A stretch of DNA of 38,146 nt from Candidatus Caldarchaeum sp. (GCA_025054515.1 JANWZT010000002.1:1-38146); one strand, 5' to 3'. Numbered from the stretch's first letter, positions 26,131 through 36,610 are shown. Translations and numbers: made by a program. Notes: generated by a model from the sequence alone, not told the origin.

Positions 26131-26637
26131 ATGGACGTCTTCGAAGCCATCAAAACGAGGCTCGAAGTTAGAGACTATTCATCCGAGCCCGTTCCTAAAG
26201 AGGTATTGAAAGAGGTCCTCGAAGCCGGCCGTCTGTCGCCAAGCGGCCTCAACACCCAGCACTGGCGGTTTATCGTCGTGGAAGACCGCAGGGATTTGCA
26301 GGAGCTCGCCGACATCAGCACTTCAGGCAAATGGGTCGCCGGCGCCGCGTTCGCGGTCGTCATATTGACCAATCCCAAGTATCCATGGCATCTGATCGAT
26401 GCAGGCCGCGTCGTAACACACATGCAGCTCGCCGCTTGGAACCGAAACCTCGGCTCATGCATCTACACCGGATACGATGAAAAAGCCATGCGCCAGAAAC
26501 TCAACATCCCGGAAAATTACCATATCGCATGTGTGGCCGGCTTCGGATATCCGCGTCGCCGCATAATCGGGAGAAAAAGGAGACTGCCGCTCGAATCAAT
26601 CGCTTTTTCGGGCAGGATGACCCAGCCGTTGACATGA
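26131..26637 (+). CDS. Nitroreductase family FMN protein
   Basis: MDVFEAIKTRLEVRDYSSEPVPKEVLKEVLEAGRLSPSGLNTQHWRFIVVED. Confidence 0.92.
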   Translation: MDVFEAIKTRLEVRDYSSEPVPKEVLKEVLEAGRLSPSGLNTQHWRFIVVEDRRDLQELADISTSGKWVAGAAFAVVILTNPKYPWHLIDAGRVVTHMQLAAWNRNLGSCIYTGYDEKAMRQKLNIPENYHIACVAGFGYPRRRIIGRKRRLPLESIAFSGRMTQPLT

Positions 26638-26688
26638 TGAATTTTTATCTATAAATTTAAAGACGACGTAGGTTGTTCTCCGAGACGA

Positions 26689-29600
26689 ATGGAATCGGCG
26701 GCTTCCAGACGATACAACCCCCGTCTCGTCGAAGAACAGGTGAGCAGGTACTGGGCCCAAAACAACATCATTAGAAAAGTTCTCGAAGCCAACCCAGACG
26801 GGCCTCTTTTCTCCTTCCTCGAAGGCCCTCCGACCGTCAACGGCTACATGCACATCGGCCACACTAGGGGACGCGTCTACAAAGACATAGTCCTCCGCTA
26901 CAAGACCATGAACGGCTTTAGGGTTTGGAGAAGGGCTGGATGGGATTGTCAAGGCCTTCCAACAGAAATCGAGGTGGAGAAAAAGCTCGGAATAACAAGC
27001 AAACGCGACATCGAAAAAATTGGAATGGAAAAGTTCGTTCAGGAGGCGTGGAACGTCGTCGACCACTACCTCAGCCACTGGAGGAAAGCGAGCGAAAGGC
27101 TTGGTCTCTGGCTTGACTACGACACAGCCTACGAAACACGCAAAGACGAATACATGGAACACGTATGGCACCTCCTCAAACAAGCACACCAGAACGGAGA
27201 CCTCGTCGAAAGCCTACGCGTCGTACCATCCTGCCCCCAGTGCGAAACAGCACTTTCACAGCATGAACTCGCCCAAGGATACGACGAAGTCGTCGACCCA
27301 TCGATATACGTCAAAATGCCTTTGACCGAAGGCGGATACGTCATCATCTGGACGACGACGCCTTGGACTCTTCCGGGAAACGAGGCCGTCGCCGTCAAGC
27401 CCGACGCCAAATACGTTGAGATACAGTATGACGGGGAAAGATGGTTCGTGGCCGAGCAGCTGCTGCCGAAGTTTGTGGACGAAACGAAGATAGCCGGGTT
27501 CAAGGTGAACCGAACGGTTGACGGCGGATATTTCATCGGCAAACGATACCGTCATCCACTACTCGAGGAGGTGCCAAACCACCTAAACGAAGAACACTAC
27601 ATAGTTCCATCCGAACACGTAACGCTTGAAGAAGGAACTGGCTTCGTCCACATCGCTCCAGCACACGGGCCCGAAGACTTTGAAATAGGGCAGCGACACG
27701 GCCTCAACATTTTCTGCCCCGTAAACCCTTCAGGATATTTCACCGCCCAAGGCGGGAGATACGCCGGGTTGAAAGTCTGGGACGCCTCAGAAAAAATCAT
27801 CGAAGACCTCGAAGCCAAACATCTTCTCGTCAAAAAACTGGAGATTCTACATAGCTACCCCCACTGCTGGCGATGCGGAAGCAAGCTCATCTATTTGACC
27901 AGTGTCCAGTGGTTTTTGAAGGTGGAGAGGATTAAGGAAAGGATGGTTGAAGAGAACAAGTCCGTAAAATGGTGGCCGGAATGGGCTGGCTCAAACCGGT
28001 TCGGCGACTGGCTCGTCAACGCACAGGACTGGTGTATTTCGAGGAGCAAAATCTGGGGAACTCCGCTGAACGTCTGGCGCTGCGAGTCGTGCGGCGAAAA
28101 AACCGTGGTTGGCTCCCGCGCTGAGCTGGAAGAAGCAGTAGAAAAGCCATCGGTCAAAAGGATGCACAGGCCATGGGTCGACGCATATGTCTTCCGCTGT
28201 CCCTCATGCGGCGGGATGATGAAGCGCATTCCCTTCGTCCTCGACACATGGCTCGACTCCGGAGTTGCCTTCTACGCAAGCGTAGACGCACTCAGACAAC
28301 AGCAACTGTTCAACCAAGTCTATCCATACGACTTCATCACCGAAGCCATCGACCAAACACGCGGCTGGTTCTACACCCTTCTCTTCACCTCAACATTGCT
28401 GATGGGCAAAACGCCTTTCAAATCGGTTCTAAATCAGGGACACGTTCTCGATGAATTCGGCAAAAAAATGTCCAAATCGAGGGGTAACGTCGTCTGGGCC
28501 GAAGACGCCTTCGATCGATACGGAGTCGACCCCATTCGGATATACCTGGTCAGCAAAGCCGAGCCGTGGAGCACCATAAACTTCGTCCCGTCCGAAGTCG
28601 AAGAAACCATCGAAGACCTCAACATCCTCTGGAACGTCTTCCAGTTCGCGTCGACATACCAGAAGCTGGACAACTTCGATCCATCCCGACACAGCCTTCA
28701 AAACTATCTTTCGCATCTGCGGCCAGAGGACAAATGGATTCTCGCCCGAATAAACGACGTCGTCGCCAAGACGTCGGCTTACCTTAATGAAATGGAAATC
28801 CACAAAGCCGTCAAGGAGATACTCTCCTTTGTCATAGATGACCTGAGCCGCACCTACCTGCGGAGTGTGAGAAGGATAGCGTGGTCCGAAGCGGAAACTC
28901 CTGAAAAATTCGCCGCCTACTCATGCCTATACTACGTCCTCAAGAAAACTCTTCTTGTTCTCGCGCCATTCGCGCCATACATAACTGAATACCTCTACCA
29001 AACAATCCGGACTTCCTCCGACAAAGAAACGATACATCTTGAATCGTGGCCCGAGGTCGACCAAATGTTTTACGACCGAAAACTCATCGCCCAGATGGAG
29101 CTGGTCAGAGATGTTTTGACATCGATTTTAGCCGCCCGGCAAAAAGGAGGAAGAAAACTCCGTTCACCGGTCACCCGCATCATCCTCGTTCCCAAAACAT
29201 CCGAAGCACACGAAGCCTTGAAGGTTTTTTCATCGTTTTTGATGGAAAGCAGCAACGCGGAAAACATCGAGATACGGCCTCTTGGCTCCGTCTTCGAAGA
29301 AGCTTCCTGGAAAGTTGAAGGGGATTTGGCTCAGCTCGGGCCCGTTTTGGGTAGAAGACTGCCCCAGCTACTGAACTACCTCAAGAACAGCGACGGAGCC
29401 TTGCTCAAAAAAGAGATTGAGACGAAGAATGGGCTAACAGTTCCTATCGACGACGGTGAACGATTTCTTCCGTCTACGATGTTCAACGTCATACGTGTCG
29501 TTCCCGAGTTCTATTCCTATGCGGAAAACCCGAACGCGGAAATTTACGTAGACATGAGGATGTCCGAGGAGCTTGAAGCCACGTCTTCAGCTAAAGAGGT

Positions 29601-29880
29601 CATCCGCAGAATACAGGTCATGCGCAAAGAAGCGGACTTGAACATTCTGGAGAAAATCGAATGCATCATTCAGACGGACGACGAATCTTTCAAAAAGCAT
29701 GTGGAGGTGAAAAAAGGGTACATCGAATCCGAAACCCGGGCCATAGTCAGGACGGCGAAGCTGGGAGACCCGGTTCCCGACGGCTTCTTTGTAAGGTCGT
29801 GGGATATCGACGGTGTGGCCGTAAGAATAGGCTTCAGACGAACAGCTAATAATATTTATAACTTCCCCGGCTCAGATTGA
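26689..29880 (+). CDS. ileS: Isoleucyl-tRNA synthetase
   Basis: HIGH motif GYMHIGHTRGRVYKD, GWDCQGLPTEIEVEK, KMSKS motif GKKMSKSRGNVVWAED. Confidence 0.98.
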   Translation: MESAASRRYNPRLVEEQVSRYWAQNNIIRKVLEANPDGPLFSFLEGPPTVNGYMHIGHTRGRVYKDIVLRYKTMNGFRVWRRAGWDCQGLPTEIEVEKKLGITSKRDIEKIGMEKFVQEAWNVVDHYLSHWRKASERLGLWLDYDTAYETRKDEYMEHVWHLLKQAHQNGDLVESLRVVPSCPQCETALSQHELAQGYDEVVDPSIYVKMPLTEGGYVIIWTTTPWTLPGNEAVAVKPDAKYVEIQYDGERWFVAEQLLPKFVDETKIAGFKVNRTVDGGYFIGKRYRHPLLEEVPNHLNEEHYIVPSEHVTLEEGTGFVHIAPAHGPEDFEIGQRHGLNIFCPVNPSGYFTAQGGRYAGLKVWDASEKIIEDLEAKHLLVKKLEILHSYPHCWRCGSKLIYLTSVQWFLKVERIKERMVEENKSVKWWPEWAGSNRFGDWLVNAQDWCISRSKIWGTPLNVWRCESCGEKTVVGSRAELEEAVEKPSVKRMHRPWVDAYVFRCPSCGGMMKRIPFVLDTWLDSGVAFYASVDALRQQQLFNQVYPYDFITEAIDQTRGWFYTLLFTSTLLMGKTPFKSVLNQGHVLDEFGKKMSKSRGNVVWAEDAFDRYGVDPIRIYLVSKAEPWSTINFVPSEVEETIEDLNILWNVFQFASTYQKLDNFDPSRHSLQNYLSHLRPEDKWILARINDVVAKTSAYLNEMEIHKAVKEILSFVIDDLSRTYLRSVRRIAWSEAETPEKFAAYSCLYYVLKKTLLVLAPFAPYITEYLYQTIRTSSDKETIHLESWPEVDQMFYDRKLIAQMELVRDVLTSILAARQKGGRKLRSPVTRIILVPKTSEAHEALKVFSSFLMESSNAENIEIRPLGSVFEEASWKVEGDLAQLGPVLGRRLPQLLNYLKNSDGALLKKEIETKNGLTVPIDDGERFLPSTMFNVIRVVPEFYSYAENPNAEIYVDMRMSEELEATSSAKEVIRRIQVMRKEADLNILEKIECIIQTDDESFKKHVEVKKGYIESETRAIVRTAKLGDPVPDGFFVRSWDIDGVAVRIGFRRTANNIYNFPGSD
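29851..29860 (+). promoter_or_regulatory. Putative TATA box for the zinc-ribbon membrane protein gene, inside ileS
   Basis: aatatttata 27-36 nt before ATG 29887. Confidence 0.5.
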
Positions 29881-29886
29881 GCCGCC

Positions 29887-30555
29887 ATGGTCAACCCAAA
29901 GATAGGCATAGCCATCGGCGTCGCCGGCGTCACCATAGTTCTTCTCCCCATACTCGCGTTATTTCTAACCGGGGGATACGATTCACCGATTCAAAAAATT
30001 TACGACACGCCTTTAGCCCCCGGGTTTTCTGCCGGGATACTCATCACGGCGGCGGGCGCCGCCACAACCGCAATCGGTTTGCTGCTTTTTGTCCGTGGAA
30101 TGAGAACGCTTTCACCATATTCACCTCCTGTAGCCCCTGTAAGAAGGCCCTTGAAAAGAGAGAATTCCTCCAACAGTGAGCTAGAGGAAATTGAACGGGA
30201 AATTTCGTCGATGCTCGATGAAAAAGGGCCGGCCATGGAGATCAGGACTGTTCCTCCCCGACCAGCCCGTCAGACGGCTCGGGAGCAGCAGACCGTCGTA
30301 GCTCAGCCGTCCTCGAATTCGAAAACTTTGGCGGTGGTGACGAAGGGGGTTGACATGGTCTGTAAATCTTGTGGCGCGGTCAACCCCATAGGCTCCAAGA
30401 TCTGCGGGTCTTGCGGCGCGGAATTGTTTGAGCCGAACCCTAAGGCAGTGGCTTGTCCTGTTTGTGGAGCTCCTGTCGACGAATCCTACAAAATCGGTGA
30501 GAACATCGTCTGCGGCATCTGCTTCAGCGAGCTTAAATACGAAAGCATAGTTTAA
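29887..30555 (+). CDS. Membrane protein with C-terminal double zinc ribbon
   Basis: Two N-terminal TM helices, then CKSCGAVNPIGSKICGSCG and CPVCGAPVDESYKIGENIVCGIC. Confidence 0.8.
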   Translation: MVNPKIGIAIGVAGVTIVLLPILALFLTGGYDSPIQKIYDTPLAPGFSAGILITAAGAATTAIGLLLFVRGMRTLSPYSPPVAPVRRPLKRENSSNSELEEIEREISSMLDEKGPAMEIRTVPPRPARQTAREQQTVVAQPSSNSKTLAVVTKGVDMVCKSCGAVNPIGSKICGSCGAELFEPNPKAVACPVCGAPVDESYKIGENIVCGICFSELKYESIV

Positions 30556-30563
30556 CTATTTTA
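30556..30563 (+). promoter_or_regulatory. Putative TATA box for the Sm-like gene
   Basis: ctatttta about 26-33 nt before GTG 30589, directly after the zinc-ribbon stop codon. Confidence 0.35.
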
Positions 30564-30588
30564 GAAACTGGAAAACGGTGCAGATAAC

Positions 30589-30819
30589 GTGGAATCGACG
30601 AAGCCTTTGACCACCATAATGCGGAACCTCAACAAAAGCGTCAAAGTGATTTTGAAAAACGACGCCCGCTACGAAGGAACGATGGTCGAATGCGATGGCT
30701 ATATGAACATGCTTCTTGAACACGTGGTCGAATATCTCGGTGACAGCAGGACAGCGGGTTACCCTAAAGTCTTGATTAGGGGAAATAACATTATGTACGT
30801 CATCTTTACCGAAAAGTAA
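30589..30819 (+). CDS. Sm-like archaeal protein (LSm/SmAP)
   Basis: VKVILKNDARYEGTMVECDGYMNMLLEHVVEY...PKVLIRGNNIMYVIF (Sm1/Sm2). GTG start. Confidence 0.95.
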   Translation: MESTKPLTTIMRNLNKSVKVILKNDARYEGTMVECDGYMNMLLEHVVEYLGDSRTAGYPKVLIRGNNIMYVIFTEK

Positions 30820-30868
30820 CCCGGAGGAAAGGGGATAAGAGGTTAATATTTAGGGGGTTTTCTGCAAA

Positions 30869-32110
30869 GTGGAGAAAATTATGAAGGCTTCGTTCGTGAC
30901 TGTCGAACATCTTGATAGAAAGCCCGTCGTCGAGCAGGAAATCGAGATGGTCGAGCGGAAAGGCCTCGGACATCCGGACTACATCATCGACAGCGCTTGC
31001 GAAGAGGCTTCGCTGATGCTGTCCCACTACTACGTTTCAAAATACGGATATGTTCTCCATCACAACGTCGACAAAGGCCTTCTCATCGGCGGTAGGGCCT
31101 ACAACACGTTTGGCTACGGCCGGCTTGAAGAGCCGATAACAATAATCATCGCGGGGAGGGCCTCGACATCGGTGAAAACGCCGACCGGCGAAGAAAAAAT
31201 TCCGTACAAGGAAATCATAACTGACGCGGTGAGGTCGATGATTAAAAGAAATTTCCGCTTCCTCGATTTTGACTCTCACGTGTCGCTTGAGGTGAGGGTT
31301 CGGGAAAGCAGCCCGGACCTTAAATCGGTCGTCGAACGTGAAAAAGAAATGCCTTTGGCGAACGACACGTCATACGGGGTCGCATTCTACCCGTTCACTC
31401 CGCTCGAATCACTCGTGCTGAATGTCGAAAGACATCTCAACTCCCCCTCGTTCAAGAGCCGTGTGAAGGAAAGCGGCGAAGACGTGAAGGTCATGGGGCT
31501 GCGGAAAGGGTCGAAAATCACCGTCACGGTTGCTGACGGGATAGTAAGCACTTTGACACGGGACAGAGAGCATTACATATCTGTGAAGGAGCAGATAAAG
31601 AGCGAGGTCGAAGACCTTGCGTCCCGGATAGTCGGCGACCATGACGTGACGGTTTATGTAAACACCGCTGACAAATATGGAACCAACATCCAGAACGAAA
31701 TCTTCTACCTTACTTTCACGGGAACCAGCGCGGAACACGGCGACGACGGAAACACAGGCCGGGGAAACAGGGCCAACGGCTTGATAACACCCAACCGCCA
31801 GATGTCCCTCGAAGCGACCGCGGGCAAAAACCCAATATCTCATGTGGGTAAAATCTACAACGTCTGCGCCGGGTTGACGGCGCGCCGCATATACGAAGAA
31901 ACAAAAAGGCTCAAGGAGGTTTACGTCCGGATGTTGAGCCAGATCGGGAAACCCATCAACCAACCGCTTTCGGTATCCGTTCAAGCAATCCCTGAAGACA
32001 AAATGGACACCGGCCTCATCAGAGACATAGAAGGGATAGTCTACGACGAAGTCGCTAACATCCGGAAAGTAACCGAGCTGATTCTGGCGCGGAAGGTTTC
32101 AGTCTTTTAG
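30869..32110 (+). CDS. mat: Archaeal-type S-adenosylmethionine synthetase
   Basis: [24 protein letters not shown] homolog, [58 protein letters not shown]. Confidence 0.97.
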   Translation: MEKIMKASFVTVEHLDRKPVVEQEIEMVERKGLGHPDYIIDSACEEASLMLSHYYVSKYGYVLHHNVDKGLLIGGRAYNTFGYGRLEEPITIIIAGRASTSVKTPTGEEKIPYKEIITDAVRSMIKRNFRFLDFDSHVSLEVRVRESSPDLKSVVEREKEMPLANDTSYGVAFYPFTPLESLVLNVERHLNSPSFKSRVKESGEDVKVMGLRKGSKITVTVADGIVSTLTRDREHYISVKEQIKSEVEDLASRIVGDHDVTVYVNTADKYGTNIQNEIFYLTFTGTSAEHGDDGNTGRGNRANGLITPNRQMSLEATAGKNPISHVGKIYNVCAGLTARRIYEETKRLKEVYVRMLSQIGKPINQPLSVSVQAIPEDKMDTGLIRDIEGIVYDEVANIRKVTELILARKVSVF

Positions 32111-32829
32111 ACATGGAAGTCTAACCCACGCTTTTTTCTCAGCACTTCCATACATGTCTTCGGCGTTAAGCATTTGAAGTCTATTCCGGAGGTTTTCAAC
32201 AGCGAGGCCGCGGTTCTCGTCACCGACGGGGCGGCGAGGATCGCGCGTGGTTTTCTGCCAAATTCTTGTCCAAGAACTTCGAGGTATCTCCGCAGTTGAT
32301 TAACGTCTTCTTCGTTGGCGGATTTTCTTTTCAGCTCCACCACGGTCAATTTGCCCTCTCGGTCAATTCCGAAGACGTCGACCCTGCCGACTCTGCCGGC
32401 TCTACGTTCTTCCTGAAAAGGCGTGAACCCGTCTTCGACCAGATTCGGCTCGAGCAAAACCGCTTCCTTCATCTCCGCCTCCGAAGCATACATCTCAAAC
32501 TCCGCATCGTCCAGCAAATCAAAAACCACTACTTCCGGCTCTTCGAGGAAGTAGATTTTGAGCAGTTCATTTCCCCTCGTGGCCCTGATGATCTTTGCGT
32601 CATCCTCTTCTCCGAACTCTATTTTGGATTTTTTGGGCTGCCAGTTGACTGGCTCGTGGCCGGTGGGCCTGTGGACGAGGATGCTCCGGTCTTTTTTTAT
32701 GATGACAAGCCTCTCGCCTTCGCCGAGTTTTGACGCGGCCCTTCCTTCGTAGTGTATGATGCACCGTCCGGCGAGAACGATGACAGAGCCGTTGGATAGG
32801 GCTTTCCGTGCTTTTTCTATCCACGTCAT
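32107..32829 (-). CDS. nucS: Endonuclease NucS
   Basis: GRVGRVDVFGIDREGKLTVVELKRKSANEEDVNQLRRYLE, N-terminal GSVIVLAGRCIIHYEGRA. Confidence 0.93.
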   Translation of the reverse strand: MTWIEKARKALSNGSVIVLAGRCIIHYEGRAASKLGEGERLVIIKKDRSILVHRPTGHEPVNWQPKKSKIEFGEEDDAKIIRATRGNELLKIYFLEEPEVVVFDLLDDAEFEMYASEAEMKEAVLLEPNLVEDGFTPFQEERRAGRVGRVDVFGIDREGKLTVVELKRKSANEEDVNQLRRYLEVLGQEFGRKPRAILAAPSVTRTAASLLKTSGIDFKCLTPKTCMEVLRKKRGLDFHV

Positions 32830-32830
32830 T

Positions 32831-34168
32831 TTATCTCGGCAGGTTTAGGAGTTCGAGGATGTGGATGTGGGTGTCCGATTTTACGGGGAAGTAGATGAAG
32901 AACCAAGCGAGCTGGACTAACGCGACCCCGTACAACACGGCCCGTGAAAACCTGTCGCCGCTCAATACGGTCGACAACCCGAGGGCCACGGCTGGAAGCG
33001 TGGGGAGAAAGTAAAACGTGTAGACCCATCTTTGGAGAAGGTGGCCGATTATGAAATATGGCCCGTAGCTCGCCAAAATCCACGTGAAAACGAAGGTCTG
33101 CACGGTGTCTCCGCCCCTTGTCTTGAAGGTGTAGTAGAGTGAGAAGACGAGGACGAGGACCGTCGTCCACCAATAGGGGCTGTAGATGCCGTAGTAGGCG
33201 ATTGGATGCCAAGTGCGTTCGCCGGCGGTTGCGGTTACGAGGAAGTAGGGGGCCGCGGCGAATGGTGAAATCGGTGATATCCAGCTCAAGGGCAGGTCGA
33301 CGGTTACGCGTCTTCCATCGTTTTCGACCACGGTGCATCTGAGGGGAAGCTCGTATTCGGAGCAGTTGTAACGTAGCTGGCTGTGGTAGTTTAGGATGTA
33401 GTCCAGGTGGGCGAACGGGCTGTTGAAGGCCCTGTAGTAAAAATCGTACGCGGCGAGGCCGGCGAGAAACACGGCCAGCCCGACGATGACCATTTTCTCG
33501 AAAATCGGAGACCATTCGGCGATGATTTCCGCTATTTTGCGTCTGTGGTTGTAGATGGTTATTAGGCTGAATAGGAGGAGGGCGGCGATGTTAAAGGCCA
33601 TCGATGTTTTGGAGAGGACGGCGGCGCCGAGGACGGCGGCTGCGGGAAGATATTGACGTCGTAGGTACAGGTATGTTCCGAGGAAGAGGAAGAAGAAGGC
33701 TGGGCCGTCGAGCATGGCTATCGTCCCGATGTTGAAGAACATCACGTCTGTCGCGATGAAGAAGGTTGTGAAGAAGGTGTGAGAACGATTTTGGGTCAGC
33801 CTCCACGCTATCAGCGGCAGCAAAGCCACAGCCGCAGACGACAGGACCGACGGGAAGAAACGCCAGCCCAGCGGGTTGTCCCCGAACAACATCATGGACA
33901 AGGCTATGAGCAGTTTCGAAAGTGGTGGATGCTCGTGGTTGACCGATTCACCTTTCAATAAACTTCTCACAGCGGGTATGTAATGTGCTTCGTCGAAAAC
34001 CATTCCTCCTTCCAGCTTCTTTTCTCCATCGACTTCGACAACCTCTGGATAAGGTGAGTTGATTATCATGAACCGAAGGCCGAGCAGGATTATGAAGACG
34101 GCTATCGCGAGTTTTTGATGGAACATCAGCATGTTGAAATGTTTGATGACCGGTAGCTGAATGGTCAT
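32831..34168 (-). CDS. Dolichyl-phosphate-mannose-protein mannosyltransferase-like (GT39/GT-C) membrane glycosyltransferase
   Basis: Polytopic; GGMVFDEAHYIPAVRSLLKGESVNHEHPPLSKLLIALS (DE and HEHPPL motifs), GTIAMLDGPAFFF. Confidence 0.9.
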   Translation of the reverse strand: MTIQLPVIKHFNMLMFHQKLAIAVFIILLGLRFMIINSPYPEVVEVDGEKKLEGGMVFDEAHYIPAVRSLLKGESVNHEHPPLSKLLIALSMMLFGDNPLGWRFFPSVLSSAAVALLPLIAWRLTQNRSHTFFTTFFIATDVMFFNIGTIAMLDGPAFFFLFLGTYLYLRRQYLPAAAVLGAAVLSKTSMAFNIAALLLFSLITIYNHRRKIAEIIAEWSPIFEKMVIVGLAVFLAGLAAYDFYYRAFNSPFAHLDYILNYHSQLRYNCSEYELPLRCTVVENDGRRVTVDLPLSWISPISPFAAAPYFLVTATAGERTWHPIAYYGIYSPYWWTTVLVLVFSLYYTFKTRGGDTVQTFVFTWILASYGPYFIIGHLLQRWVYTFYFLPTLPAVALGLSTVLSGDRFSRAVLYGVALVQLAWFFIYFPVKSDTHIHILELLNLPR

Positions 34169-35676
34169 CTGTTTTCACCGCGGTTTTTGACCATATATGG
34201 CCCGAAGAGCTTGTATCCGAGTTTGCGGTAGTAGTTGCGGACGCCGACGCCGCTGATAACAGCTACGCGTTCCAGCCCGTGTTCTTCGAAGATGATGCGT
34301 TCCGCCTCGCTCATCAAAGTTCTTCCAAACCCCCTGTGCTGCGATGTCATTTCGTCCGGCGGTGTTCCAACCGCCTTCATCGCGCCGTAGACGTGCAATT
34401 CCCGGACGAGGCCCGCCTCTTCAAGCTCGGGCCTCAAGGCTTTCGACGGAATCCTCACCCGAACAAACCCCAGCAAGGCGTCAGAATCAAAATCTTCTAC
34501 CGAAACAAAGTAATCCAAACCCCCCGACGAACGATAACGGATACGTCTTATCACTGCTTTTTCGGGGTTGACCTTTCTGTTGATGTGGCCGTGTTCTCGG
34601 CATCGGATGCATCTGCAGGAGTTGCCGACCGCTTTTTCCACGACCTGCCGCAAGTTCGGGATGTGAAGGCCGTCCAAGGCGGAATGGAGTGGGATTTCCC
34701 GCTGTATCCGGGTGATCCTGACGTAGGGCGGGACGCGGCGCATCAATTCCGCCAACATTTTGACCAGCTCTTCATCGGAATACGGTTTGTAAAGGCCTTT
34801 CCGCCAAAGAATTTCCAGACCCGTTCCGGGGAGAACCAGCGTGGGATATATTTTGAGCTGGTCGGGCCTGAACCGTTCATCTTCAAACATCGTCGTGAAC
34901 ATTTCAAGGTCTTTCGCCGGCGACGAGCCGGGAAGGTTTGGCATGATGTGGTAGCAAACTTTGAAAGCCGTGTCTTTGAGGTCGGCCGTTGCCTCGACCA
35001 CGTCTTGAACCGTGTGGCCTCTGTTGACAAAAGCCAGAATCTCATCGTCCAAGGCCTGCACACCGATTTCAACACGGGTTACGCCGTATTCAACGAGCTT
35101 GACGGCGATATCGCGTTTGGCCCAGTCGGGCTTGGTTTCGACCGTAATCCCCGAAACATGAACCGAAGACCTTTCACTAACATCAAGCGCTTCCTCCAAG
35201 CTTTTCGTCGAAACCCCGTGAAGGCCGTCGAGACATTCTTTGATGACGTGGCGCTGAAATTCGTCCGGCGTCGCAGTAAAAGTTCCCCCGATGATGATAA
35301 GCTCGACTTTATCGACGGAATGCCCCATTTTGCGCAGCTTCTGGACGGCGTTTTCGGCTTGTTTGCGTGGGTCATAGTCGTAGGAGGCTGCTGTTTTGAC
35401 GACAGCTTCTTCGCCGGTGTAGCTCTGCGGCGTTCCGAAGGGCTTGCCGCCCGGGCAGTAGATGCATTTGCCGTGTGGACAGCTAAAGATGGGTGCGACG
35501 ACCGTGACGACCGAGACGCCGGACAAAGTTTTCACCGGCTTTTTTCGAACGGTCGCGTTGAGCAGGACTGCCAGCTCTTCGTCGGACGGAAATTTCCGGA
35601 GTTGCATGGCTGACGCCAGTTGTTTCTTTAGCCTCTCCGCCTCCGTCCTCTGCAGTAGAGACGTTCCAGCGGTCAA
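34165..35676 (-). CDS. elp3: Elp3-type tRNA uridine(34) acetyltransferase (radical SAM + GNAT)
   Basis: CPHGKCIYCPGGKPFGTPQSYTGEEA, IIGGTFTATP, C-terminal acetyltransferase HRGFGRTLMSEAERIIFEEHG...GVRNYYRKLGYKLFGPYM. Confidence 0.95.
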   Translation of the reverse strand: MTAGTSLLQRTEAERLKKQLASAMQLRKFPSDEELAVLLNATVRKKPVKTLSGVSVVTVVAPIFSCPHGKCIYCPGGKPFGTPQSYTGEEAVVKTAASYDYDPRKQAENAVQKLRKMGHSVDKVELIIIGGTFTATPDEFQRHVIKECLDGLHGVSTKSLEEALDVSERSSVHVSGITVETKPDWAKRDIAVKLVEYGVTRVEIGVQALDDEILAFVNRGHTVQDVVEATADLKDTAFKVCYHIMPNLPGSSPAKDLEMFTTMFEDERFRPDQLKIYPTLVLPGTGLEILWRKGLYKPYSDEELVKMLAELMRRVPPYVRITRIQREIPLHSALDGLHIPNLRQVVEKAVGNSCRCIRCREHGHINRKVNPEKAVIRRIRYRSSGGLDYFVSVEDFDSDALLGFVRVRIPSKALRPELEEAGLVRELHVYGAMKAVGTPPDEMTSQHRGFGRTLMSEAERIIFEEHGLERVAVISGVGVRNYYRKLGYKLFGPYMVKNRGENR

Positions 35677-35677
35677 T

Positions 35678-36610
35678 CTAACGTCTCCTTCTCGCCGACC
35701 GACATATCGAAGCGATATTTTTAAGGGCTTTCACGTATCTCGGGCCTAAAGGCCCTGCAAAAACAACCTCATCATACCCCAAATCGATCACAGACGTAAC
35801 CAAATCATCAAGCTGCCGTCTGTTCCCCCAAAAGCTAAAAAAGCCAACCCAGTCTTTTCGTGCCACTCGGTAGAGCTCGTTCCAATTCCTCCGCGCCAAA
35901 ATTTCAGCAACCTTTTCCCTATAGTCCGGCGACACATCCGCCCGCTGAAGATGCTTTTCCGACGCACCGACCATCAAGTACGCGGCATAGGGAATCACCG
36001 TTTTCAAAGCTTTCTCCTCATCTTCGTGAATAGATGTTATCAAATAAGCGGCCTTAACGAAACCGGGCCTCGCCGGATTTGTGAGATGATTTATGGATTC
36101 TTTGAGCATTTCGGTGTTCGACCAGTTCACAAGAACGCCGTCCCCGATTTTCGCCGCGGCTTCCAGCATCCTTTCTCCTTGCGCGCCCAAGAAAATCTTG
36201 ACGTCAGAAATTTTGTAGGTGTCCAACGAGGCGAAGGACGAACGCATCGTTTCAACGGCCTCCACGACTTTTTCAACCGGCTTCGTCCTCACGTATCCGA
36301 GCCGCTGCAGCGAATGAGCATCGCCTGCTCCGACCGCATAACGCACCCTCCCCGGAGAAAGCTCCCAAAGCGTTGCCGCCTGCTGAGCCATCATAACCGG
36401 ATGAACCACATAAGGGTTAACGACAGCCGGCCCAAGCAATATTTTTCGGGTGTGTTTCGCGATGGTCGCGAGAGTAATCAACGAATTCCGGTTGAAAAAA
36501 TGTTCGCTGACCCAGACGCCGTCAAAACCGTTCTGCTCAACCAACACACCCGCTAACGCGAGCTTCCACAGCGGGTCCTTCGGAACAACCTCCACAGAAA
36601 AGAAACTCAT
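35678..36610 (-). CDS. LLM-class (MER-like) flavin/F420-dependent oxidoreductase
   Basis: GFDGVWVSEHFFNRNSLITLATIAKHTRKILLGPAVVNPYVVHPVMMAQQAATLWELSPGRVRYAVGAGD. Confidence 0.9.
   Translation of the reverse strand: MSFFSVEVVPKDPLWKLALAGVLVEQNGFDGVWVSEHFFNRNSLITLATIAKHTRKILLGPAVVNPYVVHPVMMAQQAATLWELSPGRVRYAVGAGDAHSLQRLGYVRTKPVEKVVEAVETMRSSFASLDTYKISDVKIFLGAQGERMLEAAAKIGDGVLVNWSNTEMLKESINHLTNPARPGFVKAAYLITSIHEDEEKALKTVIPYAAYLMVGASEKHLQRADVSPDYREKVAEILARRNWNELYRVARKDWVGFFSFWGNRRQLDDLVTSVIDLGYDEVVFAGPLGPRYVKALKNIASICRSARRRR

Noticed and set aside
34279-35613. 444-aa plus-strand ORF antisense to elp3
   Set aside because: Shadow ORF. The minus-strand Elp3 has unambiguous radical-SAM and GNAT motifs, while the antisense product has low-complexity F/R/D-rich composition typical of codon-bias shadows.
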